A stretch of DNA of 29,055 nt, taken from contig JAEWVM010000221.1 of the NCBI GenBank assembly GCA_023396615.1, forward strand, positions 1-29,055. The letters are read 5' to 3'. Under the pieces are notes generated by a model. It was given only the letters and a program-made list of their open reading frames with translations. It did not search any database and was not told the DNA's origin. Of the stretch, positions 15,595 through 24,302 are shown one piece after another. Both the position numbers and the translations under genes were made by a program. The first letter of the stretch is position 1; each line of letters starts with the position of its first letter. Origin of the DNA: Spirochaetota bacterium. GTDB taxonomy: Bacteria; Spirochaetota; UBA4802; JAFGJZ01.

Positions 15595-15625
15595 GATTAT
15601 AGCCACCTTAAGAGTCTCTGCTGCG
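15595..15625 (-). repeat. Right copy of the 31-bp inverted repeat
   Basis: Inverted partner of 14520-14550 (27/31). In the + strand it ends in CTCTGCTGCG followed directly by TTTTT, so pairing with the left copy would form a terminator-like stem with the whole binding-protein gene in its loop. It lies between the downstream hairpin and the ATPase gene. Confidence 0.85.
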
Positions 15626-15661
15626 TTTTTAAAATTTGTTTGAACCGAGAGAGGAGGTATT

Positions 15662-17179
15662 ATGGCTGATTTGAAGCCCATAGTTGAGATGAAGGGAGTA
15701 AGAAAGTCATTTCCGGGAGTTCAGGCTCTTTCGGGAGTTGACTTCAGATTGTTTGAAGGAGAGATTCATGCAATCATGGGACAAAACGGAGCCGGAAAGT
15801 CCACTCTTATAAAAATACTCACGGGAGTATATAAAGCTGACGGAGGATCAATAGTGTATTGCGGATCGCAGTGCAGATTCAGAACTCCGCTGGAAGCCCA
15901 GAAGAAAGGTATCAGTACAGTTTATCAGGAAGTCAATTTGTGCCCGAATCTCTCTGTTGCAGAAAATATTTTTATCGGACGCGAGCCGCGCCGTTTCGGG
16001 ATGATTGACTGGAACAAGATTAATTCTGAATCCGAAAAATTGTTAAAAAGACTCAATGTTTCGATTGATGTTACCAAACTGCTTTCATCATATTCGGTTG
16101 CGGTACAGCAGATGGTTGCTATTGCCCGCGTGCTTTGTATTTCTTCACGCGTGCTTATTCTTGATGAACCGACATCGAGTCTTGATGAGCAGGAAGTTAA
16201 TGAGCTTTTTGAAGTTCTCAATAAATTGAAATCGGAAGGCATGGCTATTCTTTTTGTTACGCATTTTCTTGATCAGGTCTATCGCATCACTGACAGAATA
16301 ACAGTATTTCGAAACGGAACATTCGTAGGCGAGTATTTGACGAAAGATCTTCCGCGCGTTGATCTTATTTTCAAGATGGTCGGAAAAGATATTTCGTCGA
16401 TGAGTGCAATGCCTCAAAAGTGCTTGGAGAATGTTTCTGATAATAAAGCAGCCGACTCACTTCTTGAAATTAAGAGAATGAAAAAACATGGGTCGATGAA
16501 TGAGTTCAACCTTGATATTCAAAAAGGCGAAGTTTTAGGTTTTGCAGGACTTCTTGGTTCAGGCAGAACAGAAACTGCAAGGCTCATATTCGGCATCGAT
16601 AAACCGGATCAGGGCGAATGTCTTGTAAAGAATGAATTAAAAAATATTACTTCTCCAAGTGAAGCGATTGAACTCGGTCTCGCTTTCTGTCCGGAAGACA
16701 GAAAAACTGAAGGTATTATTGATGAACTGTCCGTAAGGGAGAATATCATTCTGGCGCTTCAGGGTTCGCTCGGAATCATGAAATATCTTCCGCGTAAAAA
16801 GCAGGATAAAATTGCCGATGAATACATCAAGGCTTTGGGAATTAAAACAGCAGATGCAGAGTGTGAAGTAAGAACTTTGAGCGGCGGAAATCAGCAGAAA
16901 GTTCTTCTCGCGCGATGGCTTGCAACCAAGCCTTCTCTTCTTATTCTTGATGAACCGACTAGAGGAATAGACGTCGGTGCAAAATTTGAAATTCAGGAAT
17001 TCGTAATGTCGCATTGCAAAGAAGGAATGTCTATTATTTTCATTTCGTCAGAGCTGGAAGAGGTGATACGCGTCAGTTCCCGTGTTGCGGTATTCAGAGA
17101 CAGGCAGAAGATTTCTGAACTGTCCGGTAACGATCTCAAAGAAGAGAAAATTATGCATACGATTGCGGGAGGTCAGTAA
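15662..17179 (+). CDS. CUT2 ABC sugar importer, duplicated ATPase (YtfR-like)
   Basis: A 505-residue protein with two fused nucleotide-binding domains, the form typical of ribose/galactofuranose importers. Domain 1: Walker A GQNGAGKST (40-48), the unusual signature SSYSVAVQQ (142-150) shared with YtfR, Walker B VLILDEP (164-170) and switch H201. Domain 2: degenerate Walker A GLLGSGRTE (296-304), signature LSGGNQQ (406-412) and Walker B LLILDEP (426-432). Only one competent site is expected, as in the family. GAGGAGG precedes the ATG. It energises the pore made by the next two genes; its C-terminal codon is two bases from the next start. Confidence 0.95.
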   Translation: MADLKPIVEMKGVRKSFPGVQALSGVDFRLFEGEIHAIMGQNGAGKSTLIKILTGVYKADGGSIVYCGSQCRFRTPLEAQKKGISTVYQEVNLCPNLSVAENIFIGREPRRFGMIDWNKINSESEKLLKRLNVSIDVTKLLSSYSVAVQQMVAIARVLCISSRVLILDEPTSSLDEQEVNELFEVLNKLKSEGMAILFVTHFLDQVYRITDRITVFRNGTFVGEYLTKDLPRVDLIFKMVGKDISSMSAMPQKCLENVSDNKAADSLLEIKRMKKHGSMNEFNLDIQKGEVLGFAGLLGSGRTETARLIFGIDKPDQGECLVKNELKNITSPSEAIELGLAFCPEDRKTEGIIDELSVRENIILALQGSLGIMKYLPRKKQDKIADEYIKALGIKTADAECEVRTLSGGNQQKVLLARWLATKPSLLILDEPTRGIDVGAKFEIQEFVMSHCKEGMSIIFISSELEEVIRVSSRVAVFRDRQKISELSGNDLKEEKIMHTIAGGQ

Positions 17180-17181
17180 TC

Positions 17182-18270
17182 ATGGCAGATTTTAAATTTA
17201 AGAATATTATGGGGAAAATCGCAGGATTTTTTACAGCGGCAAGCCGCTCCGGTTTGCTGTGGCCTGTGATTTTTTTCGGGCTTATTCTTCTTGTAAACGC
17301 CGTAATCAATCCCGGATTTTTTGAAATTGAAATCAAAGACGGACGTCTTTCCGGAAGTTTAATAGATATTATGAACCGTTCGAGTTATATTATACTGCTT
17401 GCAATCGGTATGACATTTGTAGTTGCAACGGCCGGGATTGATATATCCGTCGGGGCTGTTGTTGCAATTTCAGCTGCGATATCAGCTTATCTGATAGGCG
17501 GTACGCTAGTTGTAGAGAACGGTGTTCAGCAGTATGTCAGCTTTATGCCGATGCCTGTTGCGATTATAGCGGCTTTACTCATCGCAACTGCTCTTGGTAT
17601 GTGGAACGGTCTTTTGATTTCACGGATGGGACTGCAGCCGATAATCGCGACTTTGATTCTGATGGTTGCAGGCCGCGGCATTGCCCAGTTGATAACAAGC
17701 GGACAGATTATAACAATATACTATAAACCGTTTTTCTTTATAGGCGGCGGTTATCTTTTCGGAATTCCTTTTTCGATTTATATAGTCGCGGCTGTTCTGG
17801 CTGTAGTAATGTTTCTTAAAAAAAGAACGGCACTCGGGTTGTTCATCCAATCTGTCGGAATCAATAAAACGGCAACAAGATTTGCCGGAATTAATTCATC
17901 GAATATAATTCTTTGGGTTTATGCCTTCAGCGGATTTTGCGCAGGTATTGTAGGTCTTCTTGTCTGTTCGAATAACAAGAGTGCGGATGGAAATAATGCA
18001 GGCTACAATATGGAACTTGATGCTATTCTTGCCGTAGTTTTGGGAGGAACATCTCTTGCCGGCGGTAAATTCTACATAATGGGAAGCGTAATAGGCGGAC
18101 TCATCATTCAGAGTTTAACTACTACGATATTTTCTATAAAGGAAATTAAACCTGAGGCGAATCTGGTAGTTAAAGCTGTAATCGTTTTTGTTGTATGTCT
18201 TATCCAGTCTGAATCGTTCCGGAAGAAAGTTGCCGGAGTAATTTTTCTCAGGGAGAAAAAATCATTATGA
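17182..18270 (+). CDS. CUT2 ABC sugar importer, permease (YtfT-like)
   Basis: A 362-residue integral membrane protein of the ribose/xylose/arabinose permease family (RbsC superfamily). About eight or more hydrophobic helices can be seen, starting at about 24-44. LLAIGMTFVVATAGIDISVG is the family hallmark; AGINSSNIILWVYAFSGFC and ILAVVLGGTSLAGGKF are conserved cytoplasmic and membrane segments. GGGAGG within the end of the ATPase gene serves as the ribosome binding site. It forms the channel with the following permease. Confidence 0.94.
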   Translation: MADFKFKNIMGKIAGFFTAASRSGLLWPVIFFGLILLVNAVINPGFFEIEIKDGRLSGSLIDIMNRSSYIILLAIGMTFVVATAGIDISVGAVVAISAAISAYLIGGTLVVENGVQQYVSFMPMPVAIIAALLIATALGMWNGLLISRMGLQPIIATLILMVAGRGIAQLITSGQIITIYYKPFFFIGGGYLFGIPFSIYIVAAVLAVVMFLKKRTALGLFIQSVGINKTATRFAGINSSNIILWVYAFSGFCAGIVGLLVCSNNKSADGNNAGYNMELDAILAVVLGGTSLAGGKFYIMGSVIGGLIIQSLTTTIFSIKEIKPEANLVVKAVIVFVVCLIQSESFRKKVAGVIFLREKKSL

Positions 18271-19307
18271 ATAAAAAAAATATTCCAATACTTTCTTGTA
18301 TCACCGGCAGAAAGGGCGGGAATAGCTGCGGATCGATGTTTAATTTTAAATATCTTCTGCTGGCTGCAACAATAGCTCTTTTTATTATAATGTTCGGTAT
18401 AGGCTCAGTATCGTTCAGAGGTTTCTTTTCTCTAAAAGTATTTTTCGATCTTTTTATCGATAATCCTTTTCTTTTTATTGCCGCTATCGGTATGACATTT
18501 GTTATCATCACCGGCGGCATAGATCTTTCGGTCGGTTCGGTTGCCGCGCTTACGACTATGATAACCGGAACTCTTGTGGAAATCCACGGAGTAAGTCCGG
18601 CTGTTGTTCTTCCATTTGTTCTTCTTGTCGGATCTTTGATAGGATTTCTAATCGGGATAATGGTTCATTTTTTCAAGATACAGCCTTTCATAGCGACCTT
18701 GGGAGGAATGTTTCTAGCGCGCGGAATTGCTCTGATGATAAATACAGATTCAATTACTTTAAATAATTCATTTTTTAGGGCAGTATCTAATTATCATATC
18801 CCCGTTATCGGAAACGCATTTATCACGATTAATGTCGTTATTATTCTTATAGTTGTAATTGCTGCGGTAATTCTTGCGCATTATACTAATTTCGGAAGAA
18901 CGGTTTATGCAATCGGCGGAAATGAGCAGTCTGCTATTTTAATGGGTCTTCCTGTAGGACGCACAAAGATACTTGTTTATACAATAAGCGGTTTTTGCTC
19001 AGCTCTTGCCGGAGTGACGATGATGTTTTATATGCCTTCCGGTAATCCTCTTCATGGAGTCGGAATGGAGATGGATGTTATTGCCGCAGTAGTAATCGGC
19101 GGTACTATGCTGACCGGCGGTTCAGGTTATATGCTCGGTACTGTTTTCGGAGTTTTGATTTTAGGTACTATTGCAACACTTATAAATTTTCAAGGCGGAA
19201 GTGTAAATCCCTGGTGGATACGCATAATAAATGCGGCGCTGATACTTGTGTTCTGTCTGCTTCAGATTCTATTTGAAAAGAAAGGCCGAAAAATAGCTAA
19301 ATCCTGA
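18267..19307 (+). CDS. CUT2 ABC sugar importer, second permease (YjfF-like)
   Basis: A 346-residue RbsC-superfamily permease. IAAIGMTFVIITGGIDLSVG is the hallmark, followed by IQPFIATLGGMFLARGIALM and AAVVIGGTMLTGGSGYMLGT. The match to E. coli YjfF extends to the end. The start overlaps the previous stop as ATGA; GGGAG is about 11 bases upstream. The N-terminal 23 residues before the first helix are extra compared with E. coli YjfF; an ATG at 18336 is an alternative start but has no good ribosome binding site. A strong terminator follows, ending the arabinose operon. Confidence 0.93.
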   Translation: MNKKNIPILSCITGRKGGNSCGSMFNFKYLLLAATIALFIIMFGIGSVSFRGFFSLKVFFDLFIDNPFLFIAAIGMTFVIITGGIDLSVGSVAALTTMITGTLVEIHGVSPAVVLPFVLLVGSLIGFLIGIMVHFFKIQPFIATLGGMFLARGIALMINTDSITLNNSFFRAVSNYHIPVIGNAFITINVVIILIVVIAAVILAHYTNFGRTVYAIGGNEQSAILMGLPVGRTKILVYTISGFCSALAGVTMMFYMPSGNPLHGVGMEMDVIAAVVIGGTMLTGGSGYMLGTVFGVLILGTIATLINFQGGSVNPWWIRIINAALILVFCLLQILFEKKGRKIAKS

Positions 19308-19337
19308 AGTGCGTGTTTAATAAAATCTTTTTCATTA

Positions 19338-19363
19338 GCCCCGCCTGAGCGGGGCATTTTTTT
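19338..19363 (+). terminator. Intrinsic terminator of the arabinose operon
   Basis: GCCCCGC (19338-19344), loop CTGA, GCGGGGC (19349-19355), then ATTTTTTTG. It lies in the gap between convergent genes; on the minus strand no U-tract follows, so it acts mainly on the + strand. Confidence 0.95.
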
Positions 19364-19375
19364 GATTAAGCTGAT

Positions 19376-20074
19376 TTATTTTTCCGTATAAACTCCGTTA
19401 TTATCATCAGCAAGAGCTTTCATGAAATCTTCGTCCTTATCATCTCCGAGCCCGACACTGTGAATGGTTACACGGCCGTTATTTAGTGATTTAATTTCTT
19501 TAAGAATTCTATCGGACGATGCGTCAGAAGGCTGACCGTCAGAAAGAAAAAATATTACATCGACTCCGCGTACATTGAGAGCAGCCTTGAGTCCTGCGAG
19601 AGCGCTTGTGCCGCCGCCTGACTTCAGATTATCAACAAAGAAGATAGCTTTGTTTTTTGTCATGTCAGAAGCTGCAAGTACATTTTTATCCCAGTAATTT
19701 ACTGAAGATGAAAAAGTTAATACAGTGAATTTTGTTTTCTCATCAAGTCCGCGTATTGCAGGCATCAGTTCTCTACGAGCTGTGGCAAGTTTTGTAGATT
19801 CGTTTTCAATGCTTTTCGAAGCTAAGCTCCCGAGAGGTCCTTTGAGTTTGCTTCTGATGATTCCGCCGGCTTCGCTTGCTGCCTGTGCTCTTAATTTGTC
19901 AGACACATTGCCTTCATTTTTTCCTTCCATGCTTCCTGATACATCTACCAGAAAAACGACATTTTTGCCTTCAGTTTTTATGCCGAAATAGCTTTCGGAT
20001 TTCGTAAATCTGTAGCATCCGGTGGCAGTACAAAAAATTGCAGTTAGTGTTAATAGAAATAATTTTCTTTTCAT
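19376..20074 (-). CDS. Von Willebrand factor A domain lipoprotein
   Basis: A 232-residue exported protein with a lipobox ending in Cys20 (TATGC). The rest is a single VWA domain with a complete metal-ion adhesion site: DVSGS (44-48), the threonine of GGGTSALAG (T156) and LSDGQPSD (D179). Such domains bind protein or ligand through the bound divalent ion. Between the first strand and the next, a linker of about 55 residues rich in Lys and Ser/Ala is longer than usual. GGGGGA precedes the ATG. It is the last gene of a likely minus-strand operon with the small secreted protein and the chemotaxis receptor, 46 bases apart. The partner is unknown. Confidence 0.88.
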   Translation of the reverse strand: MKRKLFLLTLTAIFCTATGCYRFTKSESYFGIKTEGKNVVFLVDVSGSMEGKNEGNVSDKLRAQAASEAGGIIRSKLKGPLGSLASKSIENESTKLATARRELMPAIRGLDEKTKFTVLTFSSSVNYWDKNVLAASDMTKNKAIFFVDNLKSGGGTSALAGLKAALNVRGVDVIFFLSDGQPSDASSDRILKEIKSLNNGRVTIHSVGLGDDKDEDFMKALADDNNGVYTEK

Positions 20075-20120
20075 TTTTCCCCCTAAAATTTAATCTATGC
20101 TATAAAAGACGGTTTGTATA

Positions 20121-20519
20121 TCAAGACTTTTTTGATTTTTGAACAATTGCGATTACAGATACTTCGGGTTTAGATGAGTATGTCTGAATGATTAGAACTT
20201 TACTTGCATCAATTGCTCTTATTGTGAACTCATAGGCTTTATCGCCGGTCTGAATTTTTAGATTATCATTATCCAATGTCCACTTAAATGGAATGGCTGA
20301 GTCTTCTATGTTGAGTATTCCAGTGAAATCTTTTTTGAAGATTATTTCGGTTTTGCCGGCGGGAAGGGGATCTTTCTCAATAATTTTTCCTGTGCCGGTA
20401 AAAATTACCATATCGCTTGACTGTATGTTCCAGCTTCCTGTAAGCATTATCGTGTTTGCCGTGCCGCCTGCATAAATTAAACCTGAAAACAGCAATAAAC
20501 CAATCAGATACTTTTTCAT
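20121..20519 (-). CDS. Small secreted protein of unknown function (lipocalin-like pattern)
   Basis: A 132-residue protein with an N-terminal signal sequence (KKYLIGLLLFSGLIYAGG), probably cleaved near residue 17-18. The mature part begins LTGSWNIQSSDMVIF and continues as alternating beta-rich segments with FKWTLDNDNLKIQTGDKAYEF, a layout seen in small lipocalin-like or META-type exported proteins, but no family is certain. AGGAG lies nine bases before the ATG. It sits between the chemotaxis receptor (37 bases upstream) and the VWA lipoprotein, in the same direction. Confidence 0.75.
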   Translation of the reverse strand: MKKYLIGLLLFSGLIYAGGTANTIMLTGSWNIQSSDMVIFTGTGKIIEKDPLPAGKTEIIFKKDFTGILNIEDSAIPFKWTLDNDNLKIQTGDKAYEFTIRAIDASKVLIIQTYSSKPEVSVIAIVQKSKKS

Positions 20520-20556
20520 TTTATTCTCCTTATTGTTTTAAAAATTGCTATTAATA

Positions 20557-22290
20557 CTATGAAGATTTAAAAAAGCTCACTTTCTTCTGAAGATTTTCGG
20601 CCATAGCTGATAATTCTTCTGAGCTGCCCGCAATTTCTTCCGATGAGGATGCTACTTCCTGAGAGGTTTCTGATATGTCATTTACTGTTTTTACCATTTC
20701 TTCCATCGCAGTGCGCTGTTCCTGAGTTGCTGTTTGAATCATACCTGCTCTTTGCTGTATATCAAGAAATTCGAATGATACTGAATTGTTGGTTTCGACT
20801 CCTCTTTCCATGAGTTTTGATACCGTACTTGCCATAGTTTCCATTGAAGAAATTCTTTCAATAATCAGATTGATTGTTGTGAAAATTTCTTCTGCGTTTT
20901 TTGTAAAATTGTTAATCTCGGTTTCATTATCAGAAATCAGAGTATCTATTCCGCTGATGCTTTCAGCCGTCTGATCGGCAAGTTTTGAAATTTCATCCGC
21001 TACGACTGCAAATCCTCTTCCCGATTCTCCGGCGCGTGCCGCTTCTATTGCAGCGTTAAGTGAAAGCAGATTTATTTTATCCGATATCTCATTTATCATG
21101 CCGACGATGTTCTTCATTTCCTGTGAAGATGTATTTATCTTTGTCATGTTTGCGGACATGTTGCCCAAAGAATTTTCAACAGCGTTGGTAACTTGCGTTA
21201 TCTCTGCGGTCAGTGAACGTGTATTGTTCATCTGTTCACTTATTTCATTCAGCTTTCTGTTGAGATCTTCAATTATTGACTGAATATAGTTTATCTTATC
21301 AAGCTGTTGATCTGTCTGAGAATTAATGTTATCGAGGTTTGCTGAAATTTCTTCAATAGTTGCGGTTATTTCTTCTGTAGAGGCCGCCTGAGATTGCGAA
21401 TTTTTAGAGGCTGAATCCGCTGCTGCTGAAAGTTCTGTTGATGAAGAGGCAAGCTGTTGAGATGATGATTTTACTTCCTCGATGATTTCACGTATTCTGA
21501 CGGCAAAATCATTGTATGAACTGAGCATGGTTTCAATTTCGTCATTGCCCGCTATTGCGACCGTATGTGTAAGATCTCCGCTTTTTATCATAGCCAGATT
21601 GTTTTTGACTATGTTTACACGTTTTGTCATTTTATTCGCAAACGCGTAGAGCATTATACTGCTTATTGAAATTACGATTAGAACAATAATACTCAGGCTT
21701 ATTTTTATGTTTTGTATTTCTTTATAAACGTCATCAATGTATATGCCTGTTCCGAAAATCCACTGCCATGGTTCGTATGAAAGAACGAAGGATTCTTTAG
21801 GTACGATCAAATCCGGATTATCCTTTGAGGGCCATGCGTATCTGACAAATCCTTGTTTTTCGGCAGAGGTGGCTTTTTCAAGAAATTCATCGAATATTTT
21901 AAGACCGTTTTTATCCTGAAATGATGATTGGTCTTTGCCTTCCATTTGAGCATTCGCAGGATGCATCAGCATTACTTTCTGAAAATTATTTATCCAGACG
22001 TAATCAGCCAATTTATCTCCGTACCGCATCGCTCGAACTGTATGCATTGTTCTTGTTTTTGCTTCATCCTCGGATATTTCACCAGACATGGCGAGTTTTC
22101 TGTAAGATTCCGCAATTCCGACTGAAGTTTGAACTATGCTTTTGATTGTTTCTTTCTTTTTCTCAATTACAAATGATTCGACTTTAGGTAAAAGGTAGAA
22201 AAAAATAACTGCAGTGAAGGAGAGGATTATAACTATGCCGAGAAAAATTATTTTTTTCTTTATGGAGATATTGTTGGTTCCGAAACGCAT
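20557..22290 (-). CDS. Methyl-accepting chemotaxis protein with single-Cache sensor
   Basis: A 577-residue chemoreceptor. Topology: transmembrane helix 1 at about 13-34, a periplasmic sensor at about 35-195, helix 2 at about 198-217, HAMP at about 218-272, then a long coiled-coil signalling domain. The sensor has sCache_2 marks: YVWINNF (97-103), MHP (109-111), DKNGLKIF, and the end [19 protein letters not shown]. The hairpin tip [20 protein letters not shown] followed by [14 protein letters not shown] is the CheA/CheW contact region. There is no C-terminal CheR/CheB-docking pentapeptide. GGAGG is correctly spaced before the ATG. Ligands of this sensor class are usually small organic acids, which is not shown here. 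First gene of the minus-strand operon. Confidence 0.96.
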   Translation of the reverse strand: MRFGTNNISIKKKIIFLGIVIILSFTAVIFFYLLPKVESFVIEKKKETIKSIVQTSVGIAESYRKLAMSGEISEDEAKTRTMHTVRAMRYGDKLADYVWINNFQKVMLMHPANAQMEGKDQSSFQDKNGLKIFDEFLEKATSAEKQGFVRYAWPSKDNPDLIVPKESFVLSYEPWQWIFGTGIYIDDVYKEIQNIKISLSIIVLIVISISSIMLYAFANKMTKRVNIVKNNLAMIKSGDLTHTVAIAGNDEIETMLSSYNDFAVRIREIIEEVKSSSQQLASSSTELSAAADSASKNSQSQAASTEEITATIEEISANLDNINSQTDQQLDKINYIQSIIEDLNRKLNEISEQMNNTRSLTAEITQVTNAVENSLGNMSANMTKINTSSQEMKNIVGMINEISDKINLLSLNAAIEAARAGESGRGFAVVADEISKLADQTAESISGIDTLISDNETEINNFTKNAEEIFTTINLIIERISSMETMASTVSKLMERGVETNNSVSFEFLDIQQRAGMIQTATQEQRTAMEEMVKTVNDISETSQEVASSSEEIAGSSEELSAMAENLQKKVSFFKSS

Positions 22291-22351
22291 TGGAATCCTC
22301 CGATGTAAGCGCTGTTATGCAGCCGGGAATCAGAAATATTTCTACATACAT

Positions 22352-22360
22352 ATTATATCA
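22352..22360 (-). promoter_or_regulatory. Extended -10 promoter for the chemoreceptor operon
   Basis: On the minus strand TGATATAAT gives a perfect TATAAT with a TGn extension, about 62 bases upstream of the receptor start. No flagellar sigma-28 pattern was found. On the + side of this 219-base divergent gap, only weak candidates are seen (TTGAAA at 22456-22461 with TAAGTT 17 bases later). Confidence 0.45.
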
Positions 22361-22509
22361 TATCAAGTCAAAAAATAAAGAAAAAAACTATCCGTTTATA
22401 AAGTTGACTTTTTCTTAAAAGGGGAGAATCTTCTGTAATACCTAAAGTAAATGAATTGAAAAAATAATACCGCTGTTTTAAGTTATGACGAGTTTTATCG
22501 GAGGCTGCT

Positions 22510-22725
22510 ATGTTCGGCGAATTTCTTATCAGAAAAGGCAAAATTGTACCGGAAGAGCTTGAAAAAGGGCTTGCCACACAACGTGATTTGAATCTTCCTA
22601 TCGGAGAGACTCTTGTTCAGCTCGGATTCATCGAAATGGGTGAACTTGATATGCTGGTCTCAGAATTTATAGCTCACAAAGCCGATGAGCTGATCGGTGA
22701 TGATTCTATTTGGGAAGAAAAATAA
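22510..22725 (+). CDS. 71-residue GspE/MshE N-terminal-like domain protein
   Basis: A small stand-alone protein with two repeats of the pattern seen at the N terminus of type II secretion/type IV pilus ATPases: FGEFLIRKGKIVPEELEKGL with ATQ following, then IGETLVQLGFIEMGELDMLV. The spacing of Gly, Leu and Gln recalls MshEN domains, some of which bind cyclic di-GMP, but the leading Arg-Leu of the best-known motif is replaced (Met-Phe). No ATPase domain follows; the gene ends within 6 bases of the ABC binding lipoprotein. GGAGG precedes the ATG. A regulatory adaptor is plausible; the function is not known. Confidence 0.75.
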   Translation: MFGEFLIRKGKIVPEELEKGLATQRDLNLPIGETLVQLGFIEMGELDMLVSEFIAHKADELIGDDSIWEEK

Positions 22726-22730
22726 TTATC

Positions 22731-24302
22731 GTGAATAAATTTTATCAATGCTTTTTCTGTTTGCTGTGCCTTGCGATGAGTGCCGCGTGTTCCAACACGG
22801 AAAGAAATCCCGATGATTTCGTAGTTCAGATATCCGCCGATCCGGACACTATGAATCCTATACTGTCAAGTGATTCAATATCCTCTAGCATCGCATCATA
22901 TATGTTTGATTCGCTTCTTGACCGCGATAAGGACACTCTTGAAATGATTCCCCAGCTTGCAGAAAAATATGAAATTTCGCAGGATGGTCTGGTTTACAGG
23001 TATTATCTTAGAAAAGACGCGAAGTGGAGCGACGGGAGTCCGTTTACTGCCGATGATGTAGTTTTTTCATTTGAAACTATAATGAGCCCTAAAACCGCAT
23101 GCGCTCATTTAAAAGTTTATTATGCGGATATTAAATCCGTTAAGGCCGTTACACCGCATATTGTGGAATATGTATTTTCAAAACGTTATTTTAAAGCTCT
23201 GGAAGTCTCTTCATCTATGCCTGTTCTTTCCAGAAAACAGTTTGGCGATGGAGCTGATTTTAACACTCATAAAGAAAATCGCTTGCCTATGGGAACAGGT
23301 CCGTATCTCTTAAAAAAATGGGACACCGGACGCAGACTTGTTTTGATCCGGAATCCTTATTATTATGGAGAGAAACCAGCCTTCTCGGAAATAGTGTTTA
23401 AAATTATTCCTGACAACAGCATTGCCTTTCAATTATTAAAAAAGGGTGAAGTCGACATAGTAAATCTGCGGCCGATTCAATGGGAACGTCAGACCGATTC
23501 TGATAAATTTAACAGAAATTTTTATAAGCTTAAATATTTTCTTCCTAATTACCGTTATATAGCGTGGAATCACAAGAAGGAATATTTTTCCGATAAAGAA
23601 ATGAGAAAGGCGCTCACAATGCTTATAAACCGCAAGCAGATAATCGACAAACTTCTTTTCGGCGAATCTGTTGAAGTTACAGCTTCTTTTTATGTTATGG
23701 GTCCGGATTATGATTCGTCTTTAGCGCCGTATCCGTATGATCCCGAAAAGGCAAAAAAGATTTTTGAAGCAAAGGGATGGCGTGATACTGACGGAGACGG
23801 AATACTTGATAAAAACGGCAAAAAGTTTTCATTTTCATTTATGTATGCCGCACACAGCAAAATGAGTGAACGGTTTGCAACAATTATGAAAGAGGATTTT
23901 AAAAAAAGCGGAATTGAAGTCGGAATTGAAAGACTCGAATGGGGATCATTTCTCAAAAGAGTTGATGAAAGGAACTTCGACGCACTTATACTCGGCTGGA
24001 GTATGCCTTTTGAATCTGATCTTTATCAGGTTTGGCATTCGTCGCAGATAAAGGATGGAAGTAATTATATTTCATATTCGAATCCTGAACTCGACAGGCT
24101 TATTGAAACAGTAAGGCTTGAGCTTGATTATAAAAAGCGTGTAGAAATTTACCGGAAAATCCACCGAATAATGTATGAGGATCAACCATATACTTTTCTA
24201 TTTTGTGATCCGACGCTTGTTGCTCTCAGCAAAAGATTTGATAAAGTGAATGTTCACAAGGCAGGGCTTGATTACCGCGAGTGGGTTATCAGACGTGATT
24301 AA
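22731..24302 (+). CDS. Dipeptide/oligopeptide-type ABC importer, binding lipoprotein (OppA/DppA family)
   Basis: A 523-residue family 5 solute-binding protein. Signature segments: NPDDFVVQISADPDTMNPIL, LRKDAKWSDGSPFTADDVVF, MGTGPYLLKKWDTGRRLVLI, and WRDTDGDGILDKNGK. Start choice: an in-frame TTG at 22710 lies inside the previous gene with no ribosome binding site; GTG at 22731 gives a signal peptide MNKFYQCFFCLLCLAMSAAC with Cys20 as the lipid site and is preferred, although its GGGAAG is rather distant, suggesting coupling to the gene before. The 3' end overlaps the next permease by eight bases. Peptides are the usual cargo, but nickel, heme and oligosaccharide binders share this family. Confidence 0.93.
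   Translation: MNKFYQCFFCLLCLAMSAACSNTERNPDDFVVQISADPDTMNPILSSDSISSSIASYMFDSLLDRDKDTLEMIPQLAEKYEISQDGLVYRYYLRKDAKWSDGSPFTADDVVFSFETIMSPKTACAHLKVYYADIKSVKAVTPHIVEYVFSKRYFKALEVSSSMPVLSRKQFGDGADFNTHKENRLPMGTGPYLLKKWDTGRRLVLIRNPYYYGEKPAFSEIVFKIIPDNSIAFQLLKKGEVDIVNLRPIQWERQTDSDKFNRNFYKLKYFLPNYRYIAWNHKKEYFSDKEMRKALTMLINRKQIIDKLLFGESVEVTASFYVMGPDYDSSLAPYPYDPEKAKKIFEAKGWRDTDGDGILDKNGKKFSFSFMYAAHSKMSERFATIMKEDFKKSGIEVGIERLEWGSFLKRVDERNFDALILGWSMPFESDLYQVWHSSQIKDGSNYISYSNPELDRLIETVRLELDYKKRVEIYRKIHRIMYEDQPYTFLFCDPTLVALSKRFDKVNVHKAGLDYREWVIRRD

Noticed and set aside
22441..22480. Sigma-28 (flagellar) promoter in front of 22510
   Set aside because: TAAAGTAA is present but no GCCGATAA-like -10 follows at the right distance.
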